A stretch of 36,479 nucleotides of DNA from Methylacidiphilum sp. Yel (lineage in GTDB: Bacteria; Verrucomicrobiota; Verrucomicrobiia; Methylacidiphilales; Methylacidiphilaceae), in assembly GCF_004421185.1 (NCBI RefSeq), contig NZ_LXQB01000017.1, positions 1 to 36,479 on the forward strand, written 5' to 3'. The stretch's first letter is position 1; each line of letters begins with the position of its first letter. Both the position numbers and the translations under genes were made by a program. Below, piece after piece: positions 17,123-25,573 of this stretch. The notes under the pieces were generated by a model. The model did not search any database. It was not told where the DNA came from and saw only the letters and a list, made by a program, of their open reading frames with translations.

Positions 17123-17560
17123 ATGATTGGATTGATTCAGCGAGTAAAGGAAGCGGCTGTCAAGATAGAAGATCGATTGGTTTCTTCTATTGGAAGAGGC
17201 ATTTTATTATTTTTAGCTGTTGAAAAGGAAGATGAGGAAAAAAAAGCCGATCAGATGATAGAAAAAATCCTGCACTGCAGAATTTTTCCGGATGAGAATG
17301 GAAAAATGAATCGATCTCTTCTCGATATCAATGGAGAACTATTAATAATTCCTGAATTTACCCTTGCGGGCGAATTTTTAAAAGGCAAAAGACCTTCCTT
17401 TCATCATGCAGCTCCTCCAGAAGAAGGTAAAATACTTTTCGATTATCTTGTGGAAAGAGCGAAAAGTAAACATGGCTTAGTCAAAAAAGGCTGTTTTAGA
17501 GCAAACATGACGGTATACTTAATAAATGAGGGCCCAGTCAGTTTTTGGATTAGGACATGA
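17123..17560 (+). CDS. dtd: D-aminoacyl-tRNA deacylase (Dtd) with altered motifs
   Basis: The 145-residue length and overall sequence match DTD, which removes D-amino acids (and mischarged Gly) from tRNA. MIGLIQRVKEAAVKI at the start, RIFPDENGKMNRSLLDINGE in the middle and NEGPVSFW at the end are typical. However, the catalytic SQxxT motif is PEFT (P77, E78, T80), the GxFGADM region reads CFRANM (R126 where Gly is usual), and NxGPxT is NEGPVS (T to S at 140). So the fold is conserved while key residues differ. It may be inactive, or active on a different ester. The gene leads a plus-strand group with the ABC pair, 57 bases upstream of the ATPase. Confidence 0.85.
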   Translation: MIGLIQRVKEAAVKIEDRLVSSIGRGILLFLAVEKEDEEKKADQMIEKILHCRIFPDENGKMNRSLLDINGELLIIPEFTLAGEFLKGKRPSFHHAAPPEEGKILFDYLVERAKSKHGLVKKGCFRANMTVYLINEGPVSFWIRT

Positions 17561-17617
17561 ACTTTATCTTTATCCGAAAGAAATAGGCAGAAAAAGGGCA
17601 CACGGTTTTTTGGTTTT

Positions 17618-18343
17618 ATGTCCAATATTGCCATAGAAGTCAAAAACTTAAGGAAAGATTTTGGGAAACTCGTGGCTATCGATCAGATTTCATTTTCGAT
17701 TATGGAGTCTGAAATTGTTGGATTTCTTGGGGCAAACGGAGCAGGTAAAACCACGCTAATCTATCTGCTTTTGGGGTTGTTGACACCAAGCTCAGGCACT
17801 ATACGGATATTTGGCTTCTGTCCGTTATCGGCAAGAAATGAAATCCTTTCCTTTTCCAATTTTGCATCTGGGTATATTAGCCTTCCTTCTAATTTAACTG
17901 TTCGAGAAAATCTTCTTGTTTTTGCTCTCCTTTATCGGGTGAAAGAACCAGAGCTAAAAATAGACTTTCTTTTGGATCTGTTGGAAATTACGCATCTGCA
18001 ACATAAGGTAACTGGTTTTTTGTCTGCAGGAGAGTTGACTAGAGTTTGCCTCTGTAAGGCTTTATTGAATGATCCAAAGCTGTTGTTTTTGGACGAACCA
18101 ACAGCCGGACTGGATCCAAGCATAGCCGAGAAGGTCTGTGAGCTTTTGTTAGAACAAAGAAAAAAATCTGGAGTCACAATCATTTATACGTCGCATAATA
18201 TGCGGGATGTGGAAAGACTCTGCGATCGGATTATTTTTATGAAATCGGGAAAGATCATCACACAGGGAATTCCTCTGGAAATAGTGCAGGAGTTTAAACA
18301 GAGAAATCTAGAAGAACTGTTTATTGAGCTAACTAGGAAATAA
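17618..18343 (+). CDS. ABC transporter ATP-binding protein
   Basis: The 241-residue nucleotide-binding subunit has Walker A (GANGAGKTT, about 39-47), an ABC signature written LSAGE (about 134-138) instead of LSGGQ, Walker B with the D-loop (LLFLDEPTAGLDP, about 154-166) and an H-loop His (YTSHNM, H193). It resembles the CcmA/NatA-type ATPases that drive ABC-2 exporters. It is followed after 4 bases by an ABC-2 permease, so the two form an export system of unknown substrate (lipid, polysaccharide, peptide or drug). Confidence 0.92.
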   Translation: MSNIAIEVKNLRKDFGKLVAIDQISFSIMESEIVGFLGANGAGKTTLIYLLLGLLTPSSGTIRIFGFCPLSARNEILSFSNFASGYISLPSNLTVRENLLVFALLYRVKEPELKIDFLLDLLEITHLQHKVTGFLSAGELTRVCLCKALLNDPKLLFLDEPTAGLDPSIAEKVCELLLEQRKKSGVTIIYTSHNMRDVERLCDRIIFMKSGKIITQGIPLEIVQEFKQRNLEELFIELTRK

Positions 18344-18347
18344 ATCA

Positions 18348-19139
18348 ATGAGTCTAGAGAGAATATTGGGTCTATTTTTACGTTATACCTACGTGTATAG
18401 ACGAAGTTGGATTCGAGTTTTGGAGTTTGTTTTTTGGCCCGTAATGGATCTTCTTGTTTGGGGATATCTGACTCTTTTTCTTTCTAATGCAGAGAAAAGC
18501 TTTTCAAGTCCATTTCAATTTTTAATCGGTGCGATGATTCTTTGGGATGTGCTCTACAGAACTCAGCTGGGGATAACAGTATCTTTTTTAGAAGATGTCT
18601 GGTCAAAGAATTTAATCAATCTTCTTGTGACGCCAATAACTATTCAGGAATTTTTTATAGCGATTTTTCTAGTGGGAATCTTCAAGTCTCTTTTAATTCT
18701 TGGATTATTGGGATGTTTAGCGGCTCTATTCTATCATTTCCATTTGACGCAGATTGGCTTCTATTTATTACCGCTGATTGGGAATCTTTTTCTAATGGGT
18801 TCAGCTTGTGGTGTTTTAACCATTGCTTTATTATTGCGATGGGGACAGGCTGCAGAATCACTTGCATGGGCTATACCTATTCTTTTTCAACCGTTTGCGG
18901 CTGTCTTTTATCCGCTCTATGTTCTTCCTAAATGGATCCAACCCCTTTCGTTTCTTGTCCCTGCAACGCACGTTTTTGAGGGATTAAGAGGTGGGCTACA
19001 AGGGACCTATTCCTATAGCCACTTGTTTTGGGCAACCTTTTTAAACTGTTGTTATTTATGCTTTTCTTTTTTCCTTTTCAAGCGCTTTTTTTTAAGTGCT
19101 AGAGAAAAAGGACTACTTGTTAAAATTGGAACTCAATGA
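18348..19139 (+). CDS. ABC-2 type transporter permease
   Basis: The 263-residue protein has six predicted transmembrane helices, with an amphipathic N-terminal segment and the ABC-2 features WPVMDLLVWGY near 28 and PATHVFEGLRGG near 205. It belongs with the preceding ATPase; the 4-base spacing suggests translation coupling. Together they should be an inner-membrane exporter with two ATPases and two permeases. The pair resembles polysaccharide or drug exporters, but nothing nearby fixes the cargo. Confidence 0.88.
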   Translation: MSLERILGLFLRYTYVYRRSWIRVLEFVFWPVMDLLVWGYLTLFLSNAEKSFSSPFQFLIGAMILWDVLYRTQLGITVSFLEDVWSKNLINLLVTPITIQEFFIAIFLVGIFKSLLILGLLGCLAALFYHFHLTQIGFYLLPLIGNLFLMGSACGVLTIALLLRWGQAAESLAWAIPILFQPFAAVFYPLYVLPKWIQPLSFLVPATHVFEGLRGGLQGTYSYSHLFWATFLNCCYLCFSFFLFKRFFLSAREKGLLVKIGTQ

Positions 19140-19200
19140 ACCTTTTCGCTGTTTGTCCATTTTCTTTTCGCTTTCTTAATGGCTTCTTTAAAGGCTTCTT

Positions 19201-19425
19201 TTATTTTAAAGAAAAGCTCGAGCCCATCCCTTCTTTGAGCGGGAGAGGTTCCTTTTCCTGCTCCTTTATTTTCTTTTCGGAGGGGCTAGCACCCAGAAAA
19301 CTACTAAAGAGGGTAGCACCGACCAGAGCCAGAATCCATCCTCCAAAAAGGAGGAAAAGCACGATAAATCCGACGAGTGTACCAATAGAAGAAACCAAAA
19401 AGGCAATAATATCATTTATATTCAT
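19201..19425 (-). CDS. Small membrane protein of unknown function
   Basis: I start this 74-residue protein at the ATG at 19425 because GGAGGG lies seven bases before it; the upstream ATG at 19437 overlaps that site. Residues 5-45 are two hydrophobic helices (IIAFLVSSIGTLVGFIVLFL and GGWILALVGATLFSSFL), and the tail is charged (KKIKEQEKE). It converges with the ABC permease, whose stop is 62 bases away. I recognise no family. Confidence 0.55.
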   Translation of the reverse strand: MNINDIIAFLVSSIGTLVGFIVLFLLFGGWILALVGATLFSSFLGASPSEKKIKEQEKEPLPLKEGMGSSFSLK

Positions 19426-19646
19426 AAATCCCTCCATTAATTAGTAAATATTATGAATAAAAGTACATTAAAAGCAAATAAGAATATATAAATATTACTC
19501 AAAATGTGTGCGAAGGAAAAATACTTGAAAAATGTTTTTTGAAAATCATTTTATCTACAACTTAAAAAGAATTACAACTATTTTTTTTTATAAAGAATAA
19601 GTAATGCTTTTTTTTAAATATATTAATAAAATCAATTGTTCTATAT

Positions 19647-20210
19647 ATGACAGAAAAATCAATTGAAGAGAAAGCGAACGAGATTATTAATGAAAGGCTA
19701 GAAGAAGATCGAAAAAAGGAAAAGTGGCTATTTCATGTTTCTTTTTCGATCATTTTGATGGCTGTATTGGGAACGATTGTCACGGCGGATTCCGAAAATA
19801 GTGTGACAGAAGCCATTATATTGCGTAATGAGGCAGTTCTTTATCAGGACAAAGCGACGGATATGTGGAATTTTTTTCAAGCAAAATCCATGAGAGAAAC
19901 GGGGTATCGTATTGCCAATATTTTAAATCCTCGGCCTGAATTTGAACAGGAACTGAAGAGGTATCAGAAAGAAAAGAGCGAAATAGAGCAAAAGGCCAAA
20001 CGGCTAGACGAAATGGTTGAGGAGAGAGTAAAAGCCAGCGAACGCTATTATAGGAAACATCATATTTTCAGAATGTCAGGAATTCTTGTTCAGGTTGGAA
20101 TTGCTTTGTCTTCTGTTTCTGCCTTGATGAAGAAAAAAGTGGTATGGTATTTAGCAATATCCCTGGCTACAGGAGGACTCATTGTATTTATAACAGCCTT
20201 GCTACGATGA
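19647..20210 (+). CDS. DUF4337-like membrane protein
   Basis: The 187-residue protein has a charged coiled N-terminus, a transmembrane helix (about 30-48) and a conserved-looking stretch (about 52-80, TEAIILRNEAVLYQDKATDMW then FFQAKS). A long coiled coil (about 95-140) and two more helices (about 143-185) follow. The pattern N-E-A-x-x-x-x-D-x-W-x-x-x-Q-A-K matches the uncharacterised DUF4337 family as I recall it. The function of the family is unknown. No ribosome site is visible before the ATG and the upstream 200 bases are very AT-rich. Confidence 0.7.
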   Translation: MTEKSIEEKANEIINERLEEDRKKEKWLFHVSFSIILMAVLGTIVTADSENSVTEAIILRNEAVLYQDKATDMWNFFQAKSMRETGYRIANILNPRPEFEQELKRYQKEKSEIEQKAKRLDEMVEERVKASERYYRKHHIFRMSGILVQVGIALSSVSALMKKKVVWYLAISLATGGLIVFITALLR

Positions 20211-20241
20211 GTAGCCTTCTCCATCTGCTTCTAAAGGGATA

Positions 20242-21666
20242 CTAAAATGGAAATATCCATTTTGCTATTTTTAGGAAGATATCCTTCATGGTAGTTTCTT
20301 TTTCTATATCATGTTTCTGAAAGTCCCGGTTCGGGGAAATACCAAGAGATTGAATGGGAGCTTGGAAATGTTTTTCTACAGTTTCTATGACATAAGAATA
20401 AAGAAAAGAAGCTAGGGTCTCACATTCCATGGCAGATTTTTGCAATTCAGTGGTTGTATCTGCTTTCGGTTCAACAAGGATACAAAGAGATCCAGTAAAG
20501 AGATCTTTCCCGTAGCCTGAAATTTTTTCGGTCCATTTCCCCTGATTTTCATAGGCCCCTATTAGGATTTGTAAATCTTCTTTTTCTGCTTTCAATTCTA
20601 TAAAGCCATAGGTTTCAGATAGCCTAAAAAAAAGAAGAAGCTTATTTTGAAAAAAACTCTCGTAGACAGCGGGTAATTTTTCTATGGAAGGAGGGAGGCT
20701 TTGGGAAAAGTCAGTTTCTAGCCTTTCTTTGAGCAGGGATAAAGCAGAAGCCTTAGCTTTCAAAAGCAGTGGGAAAAGTAGCAGAGACTTTGGGGACAAC
20801 GGAGGCAAAGAGGGCCAGGCTGATCGGAGAACATAGGATCCATTATGAAAGGAAGATTGATAGAGGAACCAGCCTGAAAGCAGGAATAGTAAACCAACTC
20901 CATAGTAGGGAACAAGCAGTAGCCCAAGTATCCACAACAGTCTGACCCAAGTCATCATGTCGATTGATTTGAGCCTGACTAGCTTATTTTTTTCTAACCA
21001 CAGTTGCCAAGGAAAAGCCCTTTTTTTATGAAAGTGACAAAGAGAAAAAGGAGAAGCCACATCAGGATATTTCATCAGGATAGTCTTGACAATCTGTTTG
21101 ACATGCTCTTGGCTGGGGTCTACCACTCGGAAATGTTTTTTACGTTCCATTATGGCCATCGTGATGTCCACTTCCTGTTCAAACTGCCGAAAAGGGGTAT
21201 AGATAAACTGAAAGCGAACGGAGGAACGAGCAATGATGTCTTTAGATTTTGGATGGGGAAACTCTAGCCTATATTCTAGCCAAACGGTTGCTTCTAATGG
21301 TTGAGATCTTGAATGAGAAGCTTTCGTGCCATACAAAGCAAGTTCTTCCTCCATCCAGAATGCAATCTGTTGCGAAGTCTTCAGTAGTTGAAGAAAAGGA
21401 TCGGTTGGAGTCTCTTTATCAAGCCCACTCGTTTGAGACAGTGGGGTTTTAGTTTCGGCTGCGGTTTTTTCCTCAACCACTTGCTCCTTCTTTTCCTGTT
21501 GAGCCTCCTGAATTAGTCTTCCGAGTGGTTCCCAATCTTTAAGGTCCTTGTGCCATGCAAGGGTTTGGGTATTTATTGTTCCTTTTTCTAGCAGCTGAAG
21601 GATCTCCTCCATTGAAAAAGGCCCCTCTTTTTTGCCAGATTGAACGATATAAATTTCCATAGCCAT
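20242..21666 (-). CDS. GYF-domain (DUF4339-like) membrane protein
   Basis: The 474-residue protein starts with a GYF_2-type fold (residues 1-60: YIVQSGKKEGPFSMEEILQL then ITQTLAWHKDLKDWEPL), a module thought to bind Pro-rich or partner proteins. A charged linker (about 55-85) and a domain with no name I can give (about 95-230) follow. A hydrophobic hairpin (about 243-275, LLWILGLLLVPYYGVGLLFL) then anchors it to the membrane. The C-terminal 190 residues are soluble and partly coiled. Nothing catalytic is evident. It is transcribed on its own, and its role is unknown. The Met at residue 3 is an alternative start. Confidence 0.6.
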   Translation of the reverse strand: MAMEIYIVQSGKKEGPFSMEEILQLLEKGTINTQTLAWHKDLKDWEPLGRLIQEAQQEKKEQVVEEKTAAETKTPLSQTSGLDKETPTDPFLQLLKTSQQIAFWMEEELALYGTKASHSRSQPLEATVWLEYRLEFPHPKSKDIIARSSVRFQFIYTPFRQFEQEVDITMAIMERKKHFRVVDPSQEHVKQIVKTILMKYPDVASPFSLCHFHKKRAFPWQLWLEKNKLVRLKSIDMMTWVRLLWILGLLLVPYYGVGLLFLLSGWFLYQSSFHNGSYVLRSAWPSLPPLSPKSLLLFPLLLKAKASALSLLKERLETDFSQSLPPSIEKLPAVYESFFQNKLLLFFRLSETYGFIELKAEKEDLQILIGAYENQGKWTEKISGYGKDLFTGSLCILVEPKADTTTELQKSAMECETLASFLYSYVIETVEKHFQAPIQSLGISPNRDFQKHDIEKETTMKDIFLKIAKWIFPF

Positions 21667-21846
21667 TTTGTATCTGTCTCAGGAATCTTTCAATGGGCTA
21701 TAAAGACAGAATGCTAATTGTTATATAGTTAAAATTTTGGGAAGGAAAAAGTTTCCCTATAAAATACGCAAAAAGAAATAAAAGAAAAGAAAATTAGAAT
21801 AAAATGGGAAGAAAGACTTGGCTTATAAAATGCAAAAGCGGCTAGC

Positions 21847-22065
21847 TTATGATTCCATACTTTTTCTCCTACTTGCCAGCCATTTGCTTCTATGATTAAT
21901 TACCCAATCAAGAAGTGCTTTTTCAAAGCCAATATCGTATCCCTTTTTTTCGCTTTCAATCCATTTATGTTTTAGAATTTCTTCTCTTTCCAAAAGAAAT
22001 TCTCGATAAAGAGTCGAATATTTCAGTAATACCGATATACACTCTGTCTCTTTATTTTCCTCCAT
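21847..22065 (-). CDS. Small conserved protein, basic C-terminus
   Basis: The 72-residue protein has an excellent ribosome site (GGAGGAGGGG) before the ATG. Its C-terminal half (EEILKHKWIESEKKGYDIGF then EKALLDWVINHRSKWLASRR) looks like a small family I recall from several bacterial phyla, which is uncharacterised. It has no signal or membrane segment and contains an acidic then basic helix pattern. It lies alone between the GYF gene and the Mrp gene, all on the minus strand. Confidence 0.6.
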   Translation of the reverse strand: MEENKETECISVLLKYSTLYREFLLEREEILKHKWIESEKKGYDIGFEKALLDWVINHRSKWLASRRKSMES

Positions 22066-22153
22066 TCCCCTCCTCCAAAAAAAATTTTAAGCTAATATGA
22101 GTCAAAAGTTGCGATTGAAATTATAGTATTTTTAAAAGAGGCACTTTAGATTT

Positions 22154-23188
22154 TTATTTTAAAAAGTCAATAATTTTTTTAGCTGCTTCTAAAAAAACCT
22201 TGCTTGTTTGTCTATCCGGGTCTGATAAAACGATGGGCATGCCATGATCGGAAGAAATCCTCAATTCGGCTTCTATGGGAATTTCTCCTAAGAATGGAAC
22301 CTTTAGCTTCTCGGCTTCCCTTTTGCCACCCCCGGAACCAAAAAGATCGTATTTTTTATTGTCACTAGGACAAAGGAAATAACTCATGTTTTCTAAAATT
22401 CCTAAAATTGGGACATTGACTTTTTTGAACATGGAGACAGCTTTTCTGGCATCAACAAGAGCTACTTCCTGAGGGGTTGTAACGATTACTGCCCCTGAAA
22501 GACGAACGGTTTGTACGATTGTCAGTTGGATATCACCCGTACCAGGGGGTAGGTCGAGCACTAAGAAATCTAGATTTCCCCAATCGACGTTTTTTAAAAA
22601 TTCCTGAGTATAGCGAGTCACTAAAGGACCTCTCAAAACGGCTGGTTGATCGGATTCAAGAAGAAAGCCCATGCTCATTAATTTTAATCCATATCGTTCG
22701 ATAGGTATGAGCTTCTCGTCAACAGAGATTTGAGGCGATTCAACCGTTCCAAACATCATAGATATACTTGGTCCATAAATGTCACAATCACAAAGCCCGA
22801 CATGGAACCCGATTTTATGAAAAGCACAAGCGAGGTTGGCTGCAACGGTGGATTTCCCCACACCCCCTTTGCCACTAGCTACAGCGATAAGGTAGTTGAT
22901 TTCAGATCCTTTTGGAGCCATTCTCTGCGTGAGGGGAGCTTCTGGCCTTTTGATGGCAACCTGGATGTTGCTGATCGCTGTCAGGGAGGATAGAGTGGCT
23001 TTAATTTCTCTTTCCAATAGTTCGGGAATGTCGGGATTAGGGCTTGAAAGCTCCAGTTTTATATAAATGCTTTCTTCTGTCGTTTCGATCTCTTTTACTA
23101 GACCAAAAGAAACGATGTCCCTACTAAATCCAGGGTAGCGAACTTTTCTGAGTTGGTTTAAAATATCTTCTTTTTTTAATTCTGGCAT
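22154..23188 (-). CDS. mrp: Mrp/ApbC Fe-S carrier ATPase
   Basis: The 344-residue protein has an N-terminal DUF59 (MIP18-like) domain (about 1-85) and a ParA/MinD-type P-loop domain. The deviant Walker A is ASGKGGVGKST (about 105-115), followed by a switch region (CDCDIYGPSISMMFG) and Walker B/Switch II (LDFLVLDLPPGTGD). This family carries and inserts Fe-S clusters. The C-terminal cluster site, usually CxxC, reads FLCPSDNK: the first Cys is present and the second is Asp. The gene follows the M50 protease with 25 bases between them, so the two are probably cotranscribed. Confidence 0.92.
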   Translation of the reverse strand: MPELKKEDILNQLRKVRYPGFSRDIVSFGLVKEIETTEESIYIKLELSSPNPDIPELLEREIKATLSSLTAISNIQVAIKRPEAPLTQRMAPKGSEINYLIAVASGKGGVGKSTVAANLACAFHKIGFHVGLCDCDIYGPSISMMFGTVESPQISVDEKLIPIERYGLKLMSMGFLLESDQPAVLRGPLVTRYTQEFLKNVDWGNLDFLVLDLPPGTGDIQLTIVQTVRLSGAVIVTTPQEVALVDARKAVSMFKKVNVPILGILENMSYFLCPSDNKKYDLFGSGGGKREAEKLKVPFLGEIPIEAELRISSDHGMPIVLSDPDRQTSKVFLEAAKKIIDFLK

Positions 23189-23213
23189 AAGACATTATCT
23201 ATTAGTTTTTTTT

Positions 23214-23855
23214 TCATCTATGTAACGGAGAACCGGAGAGCAGGTTAAGCACCATAAACAAATGGTAAGCAGAGAATTCTAAGAAATGATATACTGGAGG
23301 GAGATTTAAAAATATAAGAATCGCAATGAACCAAAAAATGCCCATTTGGTGTTCCCACTGATCAGGGATTCTGAAAATATTTTTTACGATTGTCCACCCA
23401 TCGAAAGGCATCACAGGGAGCAAATGAAAAACGGCAAGAAAGATAGAGGCAAGGACAAAAGTGGCAAAAAGCTCGCTTAATTTATGATCCTGTGGAATAA
23501 CCACTTTGGCTATAAGGAGGATAAAAAAAGCAGTTATTATATTAGCCAAAGGTCCTGCTAGAGCAATAAGGATACCTTGTAGTCTAGGGTTTTTTAACAG
23601 GGATGGATTAATAGGGACGGGTCTACCCCATGCGAAAAAACCAAAACCTCCAGGGAGTAGGAAAATATTGATAGCTGGTATAATTAAAGTACCAAATAAG
23701 TCCATATGAACTAGTGGATTGAAAGTTAAGCGGCCCTCTTCCCTTGGTGTTCTATCACCCATAAGGGTAGCCACCATGGCATGGGCAAACTCATGGATGG
23801 TAATAAGTGGAATAAGAAGAAGAAAAAGATAAAGTCTATCGAAAGAGGAGTTCAT
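23214..23855 (-). CDS. Site-2 protease family (M50) membrane protease
   Basis: The 213-residue protein is a polytopic intramembrane metalloprotease. H21-E22-F-A-H25 supplies two zinc ligands and the catalytic Glu, and D152 in LPVMPFDGWTIV supplies the third ligand. Six or so hydrophobic stretches flank these. It has no PDZ domain, so it is a minimal SpoIVFB/YwhC-like form. Typical substrates are membrane-bound regulators, but none is apparent here. Its start codon overlaps that of a possible upstream start of the divergent DUF1343 gene by two bases. Confidence 0.88.
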   Translation of the reverse strand: MNSSFDRLYLFLLLIPLITIHEFAHAMVATLMGDRTPREEGRLTFNPLVHMDLFGTLIIPAINIFLLPGGFGFFAWGRPVPINPSLLKNPRLQGILIALAGPLANIITAFFILLIAKVVIPQDHKLSELFATFVLASIFLAVFHLLPVMPFDGWTIVKNIFRIPDQWEHQMGIFWFIAILIFLNLPPVYHFLEFSAYHLFMVLNLLSGSPLHR

Positions 23856-23931
23856 GGAGAAAAGTCTTTATCGCATTGTCTACAGGTTCATTAATAAAAA
23901 AATATTAAAAAAGAAGGTTCTCATCATATCG

Positions 23932-25179
23932 ATGCATCGACTGATTTTGTTATTTTTTATATTATTCATTATAATACATTCCATTTATCTGGATTATTTG
24001 CAAGCTACAGTCATCGATTTGGGGATCGATGTCCTTGTGGAAAATCATTTTCATGGCTTGGAAGGAAAAAAAATTGGATTAATCACAAATCTGTCGGCTG
24101 TCAACAAAAATGGAATTTCTACTTTAGAACTTTTTTATCATTGTCCACAAGTAAATCTTGTTGCCATATTTACTCCCGAATACGGTCTCTATTGCATGGG
24201 GTTAGATAAACAACATACGGCTTTTTATATTGATCCCTATACAAACCTTCCTGTGTATCCACTCCAGGGAGAAACACTAAAACCAACAGATGACATGCTA
24301 GCCAACCTAGATGTCCTTGTTTTTGATTTACAGGATATTGGGACAAGAAGTTTTACATTTTTAAGCACAATGGGATTGGCTATGGAAGCAGCGGGAGAAA
24401 ATGGTAAAGAATTTTATGTCCTTGATCGGCCCAATCCTCTTGGGGGCGAACGTGTCGAAGGGATGCCTTTTAACAACTCTTTTCGTTCTTTTTATAACGA
24501 ATGGGATATTCCTTACATCCATGGCATGACTCCCTGTGAAATTGCTGGAATGATTAATGGAGAAAATTGGATTTTTAAAAAACCCAAACTCACTCTTGTC
24601 CCCATGAAAGGTTGGCAAAGGCATATGCTTTGGAAGGATACAGGGCTTCCTTGGCTTCCGCTCTCTCCCTACTTGACTGATGAAGAAAGCCCTTTTTATT
24701 TTGCCATCAGTTCTTTTTTAGGCTTAAGTCCTGTGCTTAATAACGGGATTGGAACCGCTTTGCCTTATAAATTGGTAGGAGCCCAAAAAATTGATCCTTT
24801 TACTTTTGCTAGGAACATGAATAAAAGAAAAATCCCTTTTTGTTATTTCAGGCCAGTTTTCTATTGGCCTTTTTTCGGAAAATTTCAAGGAAAAACCTTG
24901 GGTGGTTGTCAGATACACATTAAAGACTTTTCTAAAGTCAAACTTGTGGAAATAGGTCTTTCTCTATTACAGGAAATGATGACAGAGCTAAACCAAGATC
25001 CTTTAGCCTCTTTGACGGCTGAACAACTTGAGTTTTTTGATCGCTATTGTGGGACGGATGAAATTAGAAAAGAACTTCTATCTGGAAAGAGAGTTCAAGC
25101 TATTGTGGATAATTGGATCCCTTATTTAGAAAACTTTAGAGAAAAAAGAAAAAAATATTTATTATATCCATCTGATTAA
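23932..25179 (+). CDS. DUF1343/NamZ-like exo-N-acetylmuramidase family
   Basis: From the ATG at 23932 the protein is 415 residues and begins with a signal peptide (MHRLILLFFILFIIIHS); an in-frame ATG at 23854 adds 26 basic residues. The family pattern is clear: GLEGKKIGLITNLSAVNKNG, then LDVLVFDLQDIGTRSFTF, then FYVLDRPNPLGGERVEGM and YIHGMTPCEIAGMINGEN. Such proteins (GH171) trim N-acetylmuramic acid from peptidoglycan fragments in the periplasm. The usual PEHG motif is PEYG (FTPEYGLY), and the glycine-rich loop normally next to it is altered. It may still act on muramyl sugars. No MurNAc catabolism genes are nearby. Confidence 0.78.
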   Translation: MHRLILLFFILFIIIHSIYLDYLQATVIDLGIDVLVENHFHGLEGKKIGLITNLSAVNKNGISTLELFYHCPQVNLVAIFTPEYGLYCMGLDKQHTAFYIDPYTNLPVYPLQGETLKPTDDMLANLDVLVFDLQDIGTRSFTFLSTMGLAMEAAGENGKEFYVLDRPNPLGGERVEGMPFNNSFRSFYNEWDIPYIHGMTPCEIAGMINGENWIFKKPKLTLVPMKGWQRHMLWKDTGLPWLPLSPYLTDEESPFYFAISSFLGLSPVLNNGIGTALPYKLVGAQKIDPFTFARNMNKRKIPFCYFRPVFYWPFFGKFQGKTLGGCQIHIKDFSKVKLVEIGLSLLQEMMTELNQDPLASLTAEQLEFFDRYCGTDEIRKELLSGKRVQAIVDNWIPYLENFREKRKKYLLYPSD

Positions 25180-25219
25180 AAAGAATTTTTAGCAATTTTA
25201 AACAAACAAAAGACCTTCT

Positions 25220-25573
25220 ATGGATATTGATATTGAAAAATTGTTCGAAAAACGGATAGAGGAAAAAAAGCCCTTTCAGATTGTTTTTTGTCATCAAAGT
25301 CAGCAGGATCTCTCTCAGCTTTCCAAAGCTGTACAGTTTCAAATTCTGGATTGTCTAGAAATGATACCAGAAGTCTTATCAAACCCTCATTCAGATTGTT
25401 TAAGCAAAGCGGAAAGAGATAACAGAATCCTCTATAGGTTCCGATGCAAAGACTACCGGATATATTTTGAAAAGACCGACTATGGGATATTAGTGCAGAG
25501 AATTTTGCTCAAAAATACCCTAGCTGACTTTCTTTTCCGCTCCAATTTAACTTTTTCCGATACCAATCCTTAA
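25220..25573 (+). CDS. RelE/ParE-like protein, apparently without antitoxin
   Basis: The 117-residue protein ends in the core of a RelE/ParE fold: an N-terminal helical pair (about 25-65, QDLSQLSKAVQFQILDCLEM) and the strand segment NRILYRFRCKDYRIYFEKTD followed by VQRILLKNTLADFLFRS. RelE relatives cleave mRNA on ribosomes and ParE relatives inhibit gyrase; which type this is cannot be told. A paired antitoxin gene normally lies immediately beside such a gene, but none is seen on either side. It follows the DUF1343 gene by 40 bases. Confidence 0.6.
   Translation: MDIDIEKLFEKRIEEKKPFQIVFCHQSQQDLSQLSKAVQFQILDCLEMIPEVLSNPHSDCLSKAERDNRILYRFRCKDYRIYFEKTDYGILVQRILLKNTLADFLFRSNLTFSDTNP

Noticed and set aside
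19136..19444. 102-codon plus-strand frame overlapping the ABC permease stop
   Set aside because: Mostly antisense to the better supported small membrane protein at 19201-19425.
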